This document shows, piece after piece, positions 15,488 through 24,790 of a stretch of DNA of 64,000 nt. A model generated the notes under the pieces. That model ran no database searches, had not been told where the DNA came from, and saw only the letters and a program-made list of their open reading frames with translations. The position numbers and the translations under genes are program-made. Numbering within the stretch: position 1 is the first letter of the stretch; each line of letters starts with the position of its first letter. The DNA comes from Streptomyces tropicalis (GTDB lineage: Bacteria > Actinomycetota > Actinomycetes > Streptomycetales > Streptomycetaceae), in assembly GCF_029269835.1 (NCBI RefSeq), contig NZ_JARJBB010000014.1, positions 62,001 through 126,000 of the forward strand. The letters run 5' to 3'.

Positions 15488-15867
15488 TCGGGGCGCGCCC
15501 CGCGAACACCGGTCGGGCGACCCGATGTTGTCTTATTTTATTGAGTCCTGAGGGAGCATCAGCACCTGGAACAGGCCGTCCTCACGAGCCAGAAGCCTCA
15601 CGCGGAGCCGATCACCGCGCATGCGAAATGACGGAATTTCACCGTCCGAACGAGGGGGCTCCACCTGTTCTTGACCTGCGCGGTCGCGGGGGACGGGCCG
15701 CGGCGGTCTCGGGGGCGGCCCTCATCCCCAGGTATGACGCGGACGGCGGCGGTCCGACCCGAGTCGGCCCCCGGAACCGGAGCAGCGGCTGACTACACCG
15801 GCGCGGGCGGCGGCGACGATGGAGTACGTCCATGCGAACACCCTCGTCCCGTCAGGAGCCCCCACCC

Positions 15868-16638
15868 GTGACCACCTCCTCCCTCGCCGGCCCGACCACC
15901 GCCGTGGCCGCGCGCGCCACGGAGCTGTCGAAGATCTACGGACAGGGCGAGACCCAGGTGGTCGCCCTCGACCAGGTCTCCGTCGACTTCCGCCGAGCCG
16001 AGTTCACCGCGATCATGGGGCCGTCCGGATCGGGCAAGTCCACGCTGATGCACTGCGTCGCCGGCCTGGACACCTTCTCCTCCGGCTCGGTGCGCATCGG
16101 CGACACCGAACTGGGCTCCCTGAAGGACAAGCAGCTCACCCGGCTGCGCCGGGACAAGATCGGCTTCATCTTCCAGGCGTTCAACCTGCTGCCGACGCTG
16201 ACGGCACTGGAGAACATCACCCTCCCCATGGACATCGCGGGCCGCACGGCGGACCGGCAGTGGCTGGATTCGGTGATCGCCATGGTCGGCCTGGCGGACC
16301 GGCTGGGCCACCGGCCGGCCCAGCTCTCCGGCGGTCAGCAGCAGCGGGTCGCCGTCGCACGGGCGCTGGCCTCCAGGCCGGAGATCATCTTCGGCGACGA
16401 GCCGACCGGCAACCTCGACTCCCGCTCCGGCGCCGAGGTGCTCGGCTTCCTGCGCAACTCCGTGCGCGAGCTGGGCCAGACGGTGGTGATGGTCACCCAC
16501 GACCCGGTGGCCGCGGCGTACGCGGACCGGGTGGTGTTCCTCGCCGACGGCCGGATCGTGGACGAGGTGCACGGGCCGACCGCGGACTCGGTGCTGGACC
16601 GCATGAAGCGGTTCGACGCCAAGGGCCGCACCAGCTGA
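15868..16638 (+). CDS. ABC transporter ATP-binding protein (MacB/LolD type)
   Basis: A 256-residue ATPase. It has Walker A GPSGSGKST, the Q-loop in GFIFQAFNLLPTLT, the signature LSGGQQQR, Walker B IIFGDEPTGNLDSR and the H-loop MVTHDP, all intact. The FNLLPTLTALEN and DEPTGNLDS blocks place it in the MacB/LolD/FtsE-like class that works with FtsX-type permeases, moving lipids, lipoproteins or peptides out of the membrane. The GTG at 15868 is preferred: AGGAG sits 9 nt upstream, and the paralogue at 60 kb starts at the matching position. An ATG at 15832 is an alternative. The permease follows after 38 nt. Confidence 0.93.
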   Translation: MTTSSLAGPTTAVAARATELSKIYGQGETQVVALDQVSVDFRRAEFTAIMGPSGSGKSTLMHCVAGLDTFSSGSVRIGDTELGSLKDKQLTRLRRDKIGFIFQAFNLLPTLTALENITLPMDIAGRTADRQWLDSVIAMVGLADRLGHRPAQLSGGQQQRVAVARALASRPEIIFGDEPTGNLDSRSGAEVLGFLRNSVRELGQTVVMVTHDPVAAAYADRVVFLADGRIVDEVHGPTADSVLDRMKRFDAKGRTS

Positions 16639-16676
16639 CGCCCCCGACCCGACGCACCCCTGGACTGAGACACCCC

Positions 16677-19223
16677 ATGCTCCGCACCGCCCTGCGCAAT
16701 GTCTTCGCGCACAAGGCCCGGCTCCTGATGACCGTGCTCGCCGTGATGCTCGGCGTCGCCTTCGTGTCGGGGACCCTGGTCTTCACCAACACCATCTCCC
16801 GGGCCTACCAGAAGAGTTCGGCCAAGGGCTTCGACCGCGTCGACGTGGCCGTGCGCCCCGCCCACCAGGAGGGCCCCGCCCACCGGGAGGGCCGCGGCCA
16901 CCGTGCCGGCCGGACGGCCGACCTCACCCAGGCCGACCTCGACCGCAGCGCCCGGGTGCCGGGCGCCGCCTCCGCCGTCGGGGTGGTCGGCGGCTTCACC
17001 GCCCTCGCCGGCAAGGACGGCAAGCTGGTCGGCAACGGCTTCCAGTCCCAGGGAGGCAACTACTCCGGCGCCCGGGACCCGCGCTACCCGCTGGTCTCCG
17101 GGACCGCCCCGCACGGCGCCGGCGAGGTGGCCGTCGACTCCGAGACCGCGCGGCGCACCGGGTACCGGGTGGGCGACACGATACGGCTGTCGGTCGACGG
17201 GCCCGTCCTGACGCCGCGGATCACCGGCGTCTTCACCACCGACGACGGCAACGTCGCCGCCGGCGGCAGCCTCGCCCTGTTCGACACCCCGACCGCCCAG
17301 CGGCTGTTCGGCAGGCCGGGCGCGTACGACGAGATCGACGTGACCGCGCGGCCCGGCACCGGCCAGACGGCGCTGAAGGCGCAGCTGGACCGGGCGCTGC
17401 CGCACGGGTCGACGGAGACCACCACCGGCCGGCAGCTCGCCGACGACCAGGCGCGCACGATCGCCTCGTCGATGAGCGGCCTGCGCCAGTCCCTGCTGGT
17501 CTTCGCCGGCATCGCGCTCTTCGTCGGCACCTTCATCATCGCCAACACCTTCACCATGCTGGTCGCGCAGCGCACCCGTGAGCTGGCGCTGCTGCGCGCG
17601 GTCGGCGCGTCCCGCCGGCAGGTCACCCGCTCCGTGCTGGTCGAGGCGTTCGTGGTGGGCGTCGCGGCGGCGGTGACCGGGCTGGTCGCGGGCATCGGCA
17701 TCGGCGCCGGACTGCGGTCCCTGATGGGCTCGATGGGGGCGACCGTGCCCGACGGGCCGCTGGTCGTCACGCCCGGCACCGTCCTCGCCGCCCTCGCCGT
17801 CGGCGTCCTGGTGACCATGCTGGCCGCCTGGCTGCCGGGCCGCCGGGCCGCGAGGATCCCGCCGGTCGCCGCGATGAGCAGTGTGCACGCGCAGGCGTCC
17901 ACGCGGTCGCTGGTGCTGCGCAACACCCTGGGCGCCCTGTTCGCGGCCGCGGGCGTGGCGGTGGTCCTGGCGGCCACGACGATGAACGGCACCGACGGAC
18001 AGGCGCCGATGGGCCTGGGCGCGGTCCTGCTGATCATCGGTGTGTTCGTCCTGACCCCGCTGCTGTCCCGCCCGCTGATCGCGGCGGCGGCACCGCTGCT
18101 GCGCGGCTTCGGTGTCGCGGGCCGGCTCGCCCGGCAGAACGCGGTGCGCAACCCGCGCCGGACGGCGGCCACCGCGTCCGCGCTGATGATCGGGCTGACC
18201 CTGATCACCGGCATGACGGTGATGGCGGGCAGCCTCCAGCAGTCCATCGACCGGATGGCGTCCTCCGCGATCCGCGCCGACTACGTGGTGTCGATGGCGA
18301 ACGGCAACCCGCTCTCCCCCGAGGTGGAGCGCACGCTGCGGGGAACTCCGGGCGTGACCGCCCTCAGCCCGCTGCGCAACGCGCCCGCCCGCATCGGCGG
18401 CGGCACCGAGTACCTGACGGGCGTCGACGGCCGGGCGATCGGCTCCCTGACCGACCTCGCGGTCGACGAGGGCTCCTTCACGGTCGGCGGCACGCGCGTC
18501 GTCGTCGACTCCGGCACCGCCGCCTCGCACCGCTGGAAGGCGGGCTCCGGCTTCACCGTCGTCTACGAGGACGGCCGCACGCAGCGCCTCACGGTCGCCG
18601 GGGTCTACCGCGGCAACGACATGATGCGCGGGATCATGCTCGACACCGCGGTCCTCGCCCCGCACCAGAAGGACCCGGCCGACATGCAGGTCATGGTGAA
18701 GACGGCCGGCGGGCCGTCCGCCGCGGCGAAGGACCGGCTGGCGAAGGCCCTGGGGCTCAACCCGGCCGTGAAGATCCAGGACAAGCAGGACATCTCCGAC
18801 GGCATCGCGCGGATGTTCACGCTGATGCTGAACATGCTCTACGGCCTGCTCGCGATGGCGGTGGTCGTGGCGGTGCTCGGCGTCATCAACACCCTGGCGA
18901 TGTCGGTCTTCGAGCGCTCCCAGGAGATCGGCATGCTCCGCGCGATCGGCCTGGACCGCCGGGGCGTGAAGCGGATGGTCCGTCTGGAGTCCCTGGTGAT
19001 CTCCCTGTTCGGCGGGGTGCTCGGCATCGGCCTCGGCGTGTTCTTCGGCTGGGCGGCCGGCGAACTGCTCGGCACGAGGATGGCGACCTACGAACTGGTT
19101 CTGCCCTGGGGGCGGATGGCCCTCTTCCTGCTGCTGGCGGCAGGGGTCGGCATCCTGGCGGCGCTGTGGCCGGCCCGGCGCGCGGCCCGGCTGAACATGC
19201 TGGCGGCGATCACGTCCGAGTAG
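16677..19223 (+). CDS. FtsX-like ABC transporter permease
   Basis: An 848-residue permease. It opens with LRTALRNVFAHKARLLMTVLAVMLGVAFVSGTLVFT (first transmembrane helix). An extracytoplasmic MacB-type domain follows, then an FtsX domain (AQRTRELALLRAVGASRRQVTRS). A second extracytoplasmic domain and a second FtsX domain (ERSQEIGMLRAIGLDRRGVKRM) end in WPARRAARLNMLAAI. The duplicated layout is typical of actinobacterial LolCDE/MacB-like exporters of unknown substrate. It forms an operon with the ATPase upstream and is a paralogue of the 57349-59922 gene. The ribosome site is weak, suggesting coupling with the ATPase gene. Confidence 0.9.
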   Translation: MLRTALRNVFAHKARLLMTVLAVMLGVAFVSGTLVFTNTISRAYQKSSAKGFDRVDVAVRPAHQEGPAHREGRGHRAGRTADLTQADLDRSARVPGAASAVGVVGGFTALAGKDGKLVGNGFQSQGGNYSGARDPRYPLVSGTAPHGAGEVAVDSETARRTGYRVGDTIRLSVDGPVLTPRITGVFTTDDGNVAAGGSLALFDTPTAQRLFGRPGAYDEIDVTARPGTGQTALKAQLDRALPHGSTETTTGRQLADDQARTIASSMSGLRQSLLVFAGIALFVGTFIIANTFTMLVAQRTRELALLRAVGASRRQVTRSVLVEAFVVGVAAAVTGLVAGIGIGAGLRSLMGSMGATVPDGPLVVTPGTVLAALAVGVLVTMLAAWLPGRRAARIPPVAAMSSVHAQASTRSLVLRNTLGALFAAAGVAVVLAATTMNGTDGQAPMGLGAVLLIIGVFVLTPLLSRPLIAAAAPLLRGFGVAGRLARQNAVRNPRRTAATASALMIGLTLITGMTVMAGSLQQSIDRMASSAIRADYVVSMANGNPLSPEVERTLRGTPGVTALSPLRNAPARIGGGTEYLTGVDGRAIGSLTDLAVDEGSFTVGGTRVVVDSGTAASHRWKAGSGFTVVYEDGRTQRLTVAGVYRGNDMMRGIMLDTAVLAPHQKDPADMQVMVKTAGGPSAAAKDRLAKALGLNPAVKIQDKQDISDGIARMFTLMLNMLYGLLAMAVVVAVLGVINTLAMSVFERSQEIGMLRAIGLDRRGVKRMVRLESLVISLFGGVLGIGLGVFFGWAAGELLGTRMATYELVLPWGRMALFLLLAAGVGILAALWPARRAARLNMLAAITSE

Positions 19224-19241
19224 CCCGCCGAACCCCGTGCG

Positions 19242-19306
19242 AGGGGCCCCCGTTCCGGCCGGGACGGGGGCCCTTCGTCCTGCCCGGCCGGCAGCACCGG
19301 CCGGGC
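19242..19306. terminator. Two hairpins between converging genes
   Basis: GGGCCCCCGT (19244-19253) with ACGGGGGCCC (19264-19273), flanked by AG and TT, ends the permease transcript. GCCCGGCCGG (19282-19291) with CCGGCCGGGC (19297-19306) faces the cyclopropane synthase gene. Confidence 0.75.
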
Positions 19307-19315
19307 GGGACCGTG

Positions 19316-20623
19316 CTACGGCTGCCGGGTCGCCCAGACGCGGGAGCGCAGCGGCAGTCCCGAGGCGCCCGAGTCCGGGGTGCGCACCGCCAGGACCTGG
19401 TTCACGCCGATGCGGTTGCGTTCGAAGGCGAGGGCGGAGGCGGCCATGTACAGCCGCCAGACCCGGGTGCGGCCGGCCCCGGCCAGCCGGGACGCGCGGT
19501 CCCCCTGGGCCTCCAGGTTGGCCACCCAGCGGCGCAGGGTGAGCGCGTAGTGCTCGCGGATCGACTCCACGTCCCGGACCTCGAAGCCGGCGCGCTCGAG
19601 TTGGGTGACGGTGGTGCCGAGGGGGGCGAGCTCGCCGTCCGGGAAGACGTAGGCGTCGATGAACTCGTCCACCCGGTAGGCCGACTCGTCGAGCTGGGGG
19701 CGGCGGGCGATCTGGTGGTTGAGCAGCCGGCCGCCCGGCTTGAGCAGGCCGTGCAGGTGGGTGGCGTACTCCAGGTAGCGGGCGGCGCCGACGTGTTCGG
19801 CCATGCCGATGGAGGAGATCGCGTCGTACGGGCCGTCGCGGACGTCCCGGTAGTCCTGGACGCGGATCTCGACGCGGTCGGTGAGGCCCTCGTCGGCGAC
19901 GCGCTTGCGGGCGTAGGCCGCCTGTTCCTGGGAGAGGGTGATGCCGACGGCGTTCACCCCGTGCTCGCGGGCCGCGTGCATCGCCATCGAGCCCCAGCCG
20001 CAGCCGACGTCCAGCAGCCGCTTTCCGGGCGTCAGGTCCAGCTTCCGGCAGACCAGTTCCAGCTTGTCGTGCTGGGCCTCCTCCAGGGTGCCGGCCGGTT
20101 CCGGGGCGCTCCAGTAGGCGCAGGAGTACACCATGGACGGGCCGAGGACGATCTCGTAGAAGGCGTTGCCGACGTCGTAGTGGTGGCTGATGGCGCGCCG
20201 GTCGGAGCGCCGGGTGTGCAGGTGCCCGCGTCTGCGGACCTCCTCGCGCGGCGGGGCGGGCGGCAGGGCGGGGCCGGCGAGCTTGATCAGGCCGCGGACG
20301 GCGGCGCGGGAGTGCGGGTCGCGCAGCGTGTCGGCGAGGGTCCGGGCGTCGTCGCCGCGCTCCCAGATCTGCCCCGAGATACGCTCCAGGACGGCGTACA
20401 GGTCACCCTCGACCCCCAGGTCTCCGGCGACCCAGGCGCGGGCGAGCCCCAACTCGCCGGGCTTCCAGAGCAACCGGCGCAGGGCGCGGCGGTTGCGCAC
20501 CACCAGCGTCGGTGCGTCCGGCGGCCCCGCCTGCGATCCGTCCCAGGCGCGAATGCGCAACCGGAGCGGGGCCCCCAGCAACTGTTCCAGCAGGCTTCTG
20601 AGCCGCGGCGCGGCGTCGGGCAT
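19316..20623 (-). CDS. cfa: Cyclopropane-fatty-acyl-phospholipid synthase family methyltransferase
   Basis: A 435-residue protein. Residues about 1-130 form the N-terminal lipid-binding domain. The SAM-dependent methyltransferase core begins at SHHYDVGNAFYEIVLG, with SAM motif LDVGCGWGSMAMHAA and the conserved VGITLSQEQ, SIGMAEHVG and YVFPDGEL segments. These enzymes transfer a methylene from S-adenosylmethionine to unsaturated phospholipid acyl chains. The ATG at 20623 has GGAGGTG 8 nt upstream. It stands alone, between terminators on both sides. Confidence 0.92.
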   Translation of the reverse strand: MPDAAPRLRSLLEQLLGAPLRLRIRAWDGSQAGPPDAPTLVVRNRRALRRLLWKPGELGLARAWVAGDLGVEGDLYAVLERISGQIWERGDDARTLADTLRDPHSRAAVRGLIKLAGPALPPAPPREEVRRRGHLHTRRSDRRAISHHYDVGNAFYEIVLGPSMVYSCAYWSAPEPAGTLEEAQHDKLELVCRKLDLTPGKRLLDVGCGWGSMAMHAAREHGVNAVGITLSQEQAAYARKRVADEGLTDRVEIRVQDYRDVRDGPYDAISSIGMAEHVGAARYLEYATHLHGLLKPGGRLLNHQIARRPQLDESAYRVDEFIDAYVFPDGELAPLGTTVTQLERAGFEVRDVESIREHYALTLRRWVANLEAQGDRASRLAGAGRTRVWRLYMAASALAFERNRIGVNQVLAVRTPDSGASGLPLRSRVWATRQP

Positions 20624-20795
20624 GGTGCACACCTCCGTGACGAGCGTTCCGGGATGTCTCCTCCTCCTGTAACACCCGGGAGGCCGTCGTGCAGTCCCCC
20701 ACGCGCGTGACAATCGGACGATCCCCGCTCCACTCACCCGATCCGCCCTGGTGCACCGCCCCGCCGGGGCCGTCCGGAACGCCGTCGCGGACACG

Positions 20796-20841
20796 CCGAA
20801 GGGGGCCGCCCGCACCACGGATGGCGGACGGCCCCCTTCGG
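20796..20841 (-). terminator. Terminator hairpin downstream of ndh
   Basis: CCGAAGGGGGCCG (20796-20808) pairs with CGGCCCCCTTCGG (20829-20841), with additional pairing (CCGC/GCGG) inside. It lies 20 nt past the ndh stop. Confidence 0.75.
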
Positions 20842-20860
20842 GGTGACGCGTGACCGGAGG

Positions 20861-22264
20861 TCAGGAGGCCTTGGCCCGCTCCTCGGTCGGGGCGGCGGCC
20901 GGGACCCCCGCCTTCACGGCCGGAGCCGGGGCGGGCTTGGCGGCCTCGTAGAACTCCTCGCGCGGGTTCTCCATGGCGCCGAGGGAGACCACCTCGCGCT
21001 TGAGGAACATGCCGAGGGTCCAGTCGGCGAAGATGCGGATCTTCCGGTTCCAGGTCGGCATGGCCAGACCGTGGTAGCCGCGGTGCATGTACCAGGCGAG
21101 ACGGCCCTTGAGCTTGATCTTCATCTTGCCCATGACGATCATCGCGACGCCCTTGTGCAGACCGAGGCCCGCGACCGCGCCCTTGTTGGCGTGGCTGTAC
21201 TCCTTCTGCGGGAAGCCCCGCATGCCGGAGACCACGTTGTCACCGAGGACCTTGGCCTGGCGCAGCGCGTGCTGGGCGTTCGGCGGGCACCAGGCGTTCT
21301 CGTTGCCCGCCTTGCGGCCGACGAGGTCCGGGACCTGGGCGTTGTCGCCCGCGGCCCAGATGTAGTCGGTGCCCTGGACCTGGAGGGTGGGCGCGCAGTC
21401 GACGTGGCCGCGCGGGCCGAGCGGCAGGCCGAAGCGGGCCAGCGCCGGGTTCGGCTTGACGCCGGCGGTCCAGACGATCGTGTTGGAGTCGACCTCGAGG
21501 CCGTTCTTCAGCACGACGTGGCCGTCGACGCAGGAGTCCATCGAGGTGGAGAGGTAGACCTCGACCCCGCGGCCCTCCAGGTGCTCCTTGCCGTACTGGC
21601 CCAGCTTGGGGCCGACCTCCGGGAGGATCTTGTCGGCGGCGTCGACCAGGATGAAGCGCATGTCCTCGCGGGACACGCTGGTGTAGTACTTGGCCGCGTC
21701 CCGGGCCATGTCCTCGACCTCACCGATCGTCTCGGCGCCGGCGAAGCCGCCGCCGACGAAGACGAAGGTGAGCGCCTTGCGGCGGATGTCCTCGTCGGTC
21801 GTGGAGTCGGCCTTGTCGAGCTGCTCGAGGACGTGGTTGCGCAGGCCGATGGACTCCTCGACGCCCTTCATGCCGATGCCCTGCTCGGCGAGGCCGGGGA
21901 TCGGGAAGGTCCGGGAGACCGCGCCCATCGCGATGACCAGGTAGTCGAAGGGCAGCTCGTACGCCTCGCCGACCAGCGGGGCGATCGTGGCGACCTTGCG
22001 GTCCTGGTCGATGGTGGTGACCCGGCCGGTGAGGACCTCCGCCTTGGGGAGCACGCGCCGCAGCGGGACGACGACGTGACGCGGGGAGATGCTGCCGGCG
22101 GCGGCTTCGGGGAGGAAGGGCTGGTAGGTCATGTACGACCGGGGGTCGACGACCGTGACGGTCGCCTCTCCGTAGCGCATCTTCTTGAGGATGCGCCGAG
22201 CTGCGTACAGGCCTACGTACCCACCGCCTACTACGAGGATCCTGGGACGCTCCGTGGTGCTCAT
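20861..22264 (-). CDS. ndh: Type II NADH dehydrogenase (NDH-2)
   Basis: A 467-residue flavoprotein that oxidises NADH and passes electrons to menaquinone without pumping protons. The FAD site is at the start (RILVVGGGYVGLYAAR), and the second Rossmann motif is FVFVGGGFAGAETIGE. The conserved WTAGVKPNP and AAGDNAQVPD segments are present. The C-terminus carries the amphipathic region expected for membrane attachment (LAWYMHRGYHGLAMPTWNRKIRIFADW). The start is the ATG at 22264. A Rex-type operator about 310 nt upstream implies control by NADH/NAD+ ratio, as known for Rex regulons in Streptomyces. Confidence 0.92.
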   Translation of the reverse strand: MSTTERPRILVVGGGYVGLYAARRILKKMRYGEATVTVVDPRSYMTYQPFLPEAAAGSISPRHVVVPLRRVLPKAEVLTGRVTTIDQDRKVATIAPLVGEAYELPFDYLVIAMGAVSRTFPIPGLAEQGIGMKGVEESIGLRNHVLEQLDKADSTTDEDIRRKALTFVFVGGGFAGAETIGEVEDMARDAAKYYTSVSREDMRFILVDAADKILPEVGPKLGQYGKEHLEGRGVEVYLSTSMDSCVDGHVVLKNGLEVDSNTIVWTAGVKPNPALARFGLPLGPRGHVDCAPTLQVQGTDYIWAAGDNAQVPDLVGRKAGNENAWCPPNAQHALRQAKVLGDNVVSGMRGFPQKEYSHANKGAVAGLGLHKGVAMIVMGKMKIKLKGRLAWYMHRGYHGLAMPTWNRKIRIFADWTLGMFLKREVVSLGAMENPREEFYEAAKPAPAPAVKAGVPAAAPTEERAKAS

Positions 22265-22571
22265 GGCATCGAGTATCCACCCGCCCCGAGGGGGGTGCTC
22301 GTGCGCCCCTTCACAAGGATTGCCATGCCCTGTGCTAAACTGCGCGGCCCACGTGACCCAGGTCATGGTCGCGAACGGGAACCATGATCGCCACGGGGGC
22401 GTTGTCAATAGCCCGTGAGCAGCCACTCCGGGCTCCCCAAGGCCCCGGACCGGCCCCCGGGTTCACCCTTTCGGCACCGCCGGAACCATCACCCCGCGAG
22501 GGCCGCACGGCCCGCCGAAGCCCCGAACGGGCGAGCGTGGGGCCCCCGGGCCGCGCACTGGGCAGAATTCC

Positions 22572-22589
22572 TTGTGAAGAACTTCACGA
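22572..22589. promoter_or_regulatory. Rex operator (redox control of ndh)
   Basis: TTGTGAA-GAAC-TTCACGA matches the Rex consensus TTGTGAA-N4-TTCACAA with one mismatch. The only gene downstream of it on the minus strand is ndh, so the promoter should lie near here and leave a long leader. Confidence 0.82.
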
Positions 22590-22671
22590 ACATTGACCGA
22601 GGAGCGCGCCCGCAAGGCCCCGGAGGGCGCCGTTCGGGCGCTCATACGTTATCCGACCTGCTCAGTCGAAG

Positions 22672-22685
22672 CTACCGATCGGTAG
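22672..22685. promoter_or_regulatory. 14-bp perfect palindrome, possible regulator site
   Basis: CTACCGATCGGTAG is fully self-complementary and typical of a TetR-type operator. It lies about 85 nt upstream of the Rex site and about 95 nt past the end of ppx. Its regulator is not in view. Confidence 0.45.
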
Positions 22686-22740
22686 TAATCGAGACCCACA
22701 CCACCGGGTCACCCCGCCCGGGAGGCCGGTTCCGCAGCGC

Positions 22741-22771
22741 CGCCCCGGGAGCGCGGACGGCTCCCGGGGCG
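22741..22771 (-). terminator. Terminator of the ppx operon
   Basis: CGCCCCGGGAGC (22741-22752) with GCTCCCGGGGCG (22760-22771), a 12-bp perfect stem 8 nt past the ppx stop. Confidence 0.7.
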
Positions 22772-22778
22772 GGGTGGG

Positions 22779-23732
22779 TCAGGGGGTGGGGAGGGCGGCG
22801 GACCAGGCGATGCCGTCGAGGATGTCGTGCTCGCTGACGACGACCTCCTCCGCGCCGGTCCGCTCCATGATCGCCAGCAGCACCAGGGCGCCCGCGCCGA
22901 TCACGTCGACCCGGCCCGCGTGCAGCGACGGGATCGCGGCGCGCTCGGCGTGCGTGGCGCGCAGCAGCCGGTCGGTGATCTCGCGGACGCGGTCGCGGGA
23001 GACCCGGGAGTGGTGGATGGCGGCGGAGTCGTAGCCGGGCAGGTCCTGGGCGATGGCCGAGACGGTCGTCACGGACCCCGCGAGGCCCACCAGGGTGCGC
23101 GCCTCGCGCAGCGGCACCGTCTCCTCGGCCAGGTCCAGGGCGGCCTCCACGTCGGCCCTTATGGCGGCGATCTGCTCCTCGGCGGGCGGGTCGGTGACGG
23201 CCCCGTCCCGCACCAGGTGCCGCTCGGTCATCCGCACGCAGCCCACGTCGACGGAGCGCGCCGCGCGCACATGGTCGTCGCCGACCACGAACTCGGTCGA
23301 GCCGCCGCCGATGTCCACCACCAGGAAGGGCCGGGGCAGGTCGGCGCGCCCGGTCAGCTCCTTGGTCGCGCCGGTGAAGGAGAACTCCGCCTCCTGCCCG
23401 CCGGAGATCACCTCCGGCTCGACGCCGAGGATGTCCAGCACCCCGGCGGTGAACTCGTCCCGGTTCTCCGCGTCCCGGGAGGCGGAGGTGGCCACGAAGC
23501 GGACCCGCTCGACGCCGTGCTCCTTGATGACCTCGGCGTACTCGCGGCAGGCCGCGAAGGTCCGCCGGAGCGCCTCGGGGGCGAGCCGCCCGGTGCGGTC
23601 GACGCCCTGGCCGAGCCGCACGATGGTCATGCGCCGGTCCAGCTCGACCAGCTCGCCGGTGGCCGGGTCGGCGTCCGCGACGAGCAGGCGGATGGAGTTC
23701 GTGCCGCAGTCGACGGCGGCGACCCGGGTCAC
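22779..23732 (-). CDS. ppx: Exopolyphosphatase / pppGpp phosphatase (Ppx/GppA family)
   Basis: A 317-residue member of the ASKHA-fold phosphatases that degrade polyphosphate and/or pppGpp. Motifs: AVDCGTNSIRLLVAD (phosphate 1), FVATSASRDAENR, the conserved VISGGQEAEFSFTGA, phosphate 2 VVDIGGGSTEFVVGD, and GLAGSVTTVSA. It is the short form, without an HD domain. The start is the GTG at 23732, overlapping the DUF501 stop by 4 nt (GTGA), so translation is probably coupled. It is the last gene of the divIC-DUF501-ppx operon. Confidence 0.92.
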   Translation of the reverse strand: MTRVAAVDCGTNSIRLLVADADPATGELVELDRRMTIVRLGQGVDRTGRLAPEALRRTFAACREYAEVIKEHGVERVRFVATSASRDAENRDEFTAGVLDILGVEPEVISGGQEAEFSFTGATKELTGRADLPRPFLVVDIGGGSTEFVVGDDHVRAARSVDVGCVRMTERHLVRDGAVTDPPAEEQIAAIRADVEAALDLAEETVPLREARTLVGLAGSVTTVSAIAQDLPGYDSAAIHHSRVSRDRVREITDRLLRATHAERAAIPSLHAGRVDVIGAGALVLLAIMERTGAEEVVVSEHDILDGIAWSAALPTP

Positions 23733-24259
23733 CGGTCCTCCTCCGCGCAGGCCGTCACGCAGGACCCCTTGGCCCACCACTCGGGCAGCATCGCGAGCGC
23801 CTCGTCGCCGAGCGGGTTGACGCCCGGTCCGGCGGCCAGCGAGTGGGCGACCAGGACGTGCAGGCACTTGACCCGGTCGGGCATGCCGCCGGCGCTCGGG
23901 AAGCCGGTCAGCTCCTCGATCTCGTCCCGCCGCCGGATGTAGTCCTCGTGCGCGGCACGGTAGGCGTCGGCGAGCGCGGGGTCGGTGCGCAGCCGCTCCG
24001 TCATCTCCTTCATCACGCCGTTCGCCTCCAGCGTGCCGATGGCGGAGGCCGCCTTGGGGCACGTCAGGTAGTAGAGCGTGGGGAAGGGGGTGCCGTCGGG
24101 GAGCCGGGGTGCCGTCTCGACGACGTCCGGCTGCCCGCAGGGGCACCGGTGCGCGATCGCGCGCAGCCCGCGCGGCGGCCGTCCGAGCTGCCGGCGGAAG
24201 GCGTCGACGTCCGCCTCGGTGGGTTCGGTCCGCGGGGTGGGCGGCGGAGGGGTGTGCAT
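23729..24259 (-). CDS. DUF501 protein
   Basis: A 176-residue protein. The core (VDAFRRQLGRPPRGLRAIAHRCPCGQPDVVETAPRLPDGTPFPTLYYLTCP) matches DUF501. It has a closely spaced Cys pair (CPC), a further conserved Cys in YLTCPKA, and the later GGMPDRVKCLHVLVAHSLA segment. Function is unknown; the Cys set could bind metal. In actinobacteria it sits almost invariably between divIC and ppx, as here. The start is the ATG at 24259, and the stop overlaps the ppx start. Confidence 0.9.
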   Translation of the reverse strand: MHTPPPPTPRTEPTEADVDAFRRQLGRPPRGLRAIAHRCPCGQPDVVETAPRLPDGTPFPTLYYLTCPKAASAIGTLEANGVMKEMTERLRTDPALADAYRAAHEDYIRRRDEIEELTGFPSAGGMPDRVKCLHVLVAHSLAAGPGVNPLGDEALAMLPEWWAKGSCVTACAEEDR

Positions 24260-24278
24260 GCCTGTCTTTCTGTCCGTG

Positions 24279-24755
24279 TCACTGGTCGGAGGCGTCTGAC
24301 TTGTCGACCCCGTCCCAGACGTTCGCGTACCAGGGCCGGCGGGCCGCCGAGGAGTCCGCGTGGGGCTGCCGGGCCGCGCCCGGGTCGACCACGACGTACC
24401 CGGTCTCGCCCGGCAGCACGTAGTGCAGCCGCCGCCGGATCTGCGCCTGTGCGTAGGCGTCGTCCTGCCAGCGCGCCTTGAGGTCGCGCAACTGCTCCAC
24501 GCGCTCCTCGGCCTGCCGCTTCTGCCGCTGCAGGTCGGAGATCCGGGCCCGCTGGGAGACGTACTGCCGCATCGGGTACGCCAGGGCGACCACCAGCGAG
24601 CACACGACGAGCGCGAGCAGCGCCGCGCGGCCGGTGAGGCGTGAGCGGCGGGCCTGCCGCCGGGTCTGGGAGCGGTAGACGCGGGCCGCGGTCTGCTCGC
24701 CGAGCAGCCTCAGCCTGGTCGCGGTGGAGAACCGGTCCCGGTCCTTCACGGCCAT
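24279..24755 (-). CDS. divIC: FtsB/DivIC-type septum formation initiator
   Basis: A 158-residue bitopic division protein. It has a basic cytoplasmic region (residues 1-48), one transmembrane helix (about 50-72) and an extracytoplasmic coiled coil (AEERVEQLRDLKARWQDDAYAQAQIRRRL). The family hallmark YVLPGETGYVVVDP follows. It works in the FtsQ-FtsB/DivIC-FtsL subcomplex of the divisome. The start is the ATG at 24755, with GGGAGG 8 nt upstream. A longer frame 10 codons upstream lacks a ribosome site. It lies downstream of eno across a spacer with a perfect inverted repeat. Confidence 0.9.
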   Translation of the reverse strand: MAVKDRDRFSTATRLRLLGEQTAARVYRSQTRRQARRSRLTGRAALLALVVCSLVVALAYPMRQYVSQRARISDLQRQKRQAEERVEQLRDLKARWQDDAYAQAQIRRRLHYVLPGETGYVVVDPGAARQPHADSSAARRPWYANVWDGVDKSDASDQ

Positions 24756-24790
24756 CGTCCCCGCCTCCCGTAGATCCACCTTCACACGTG

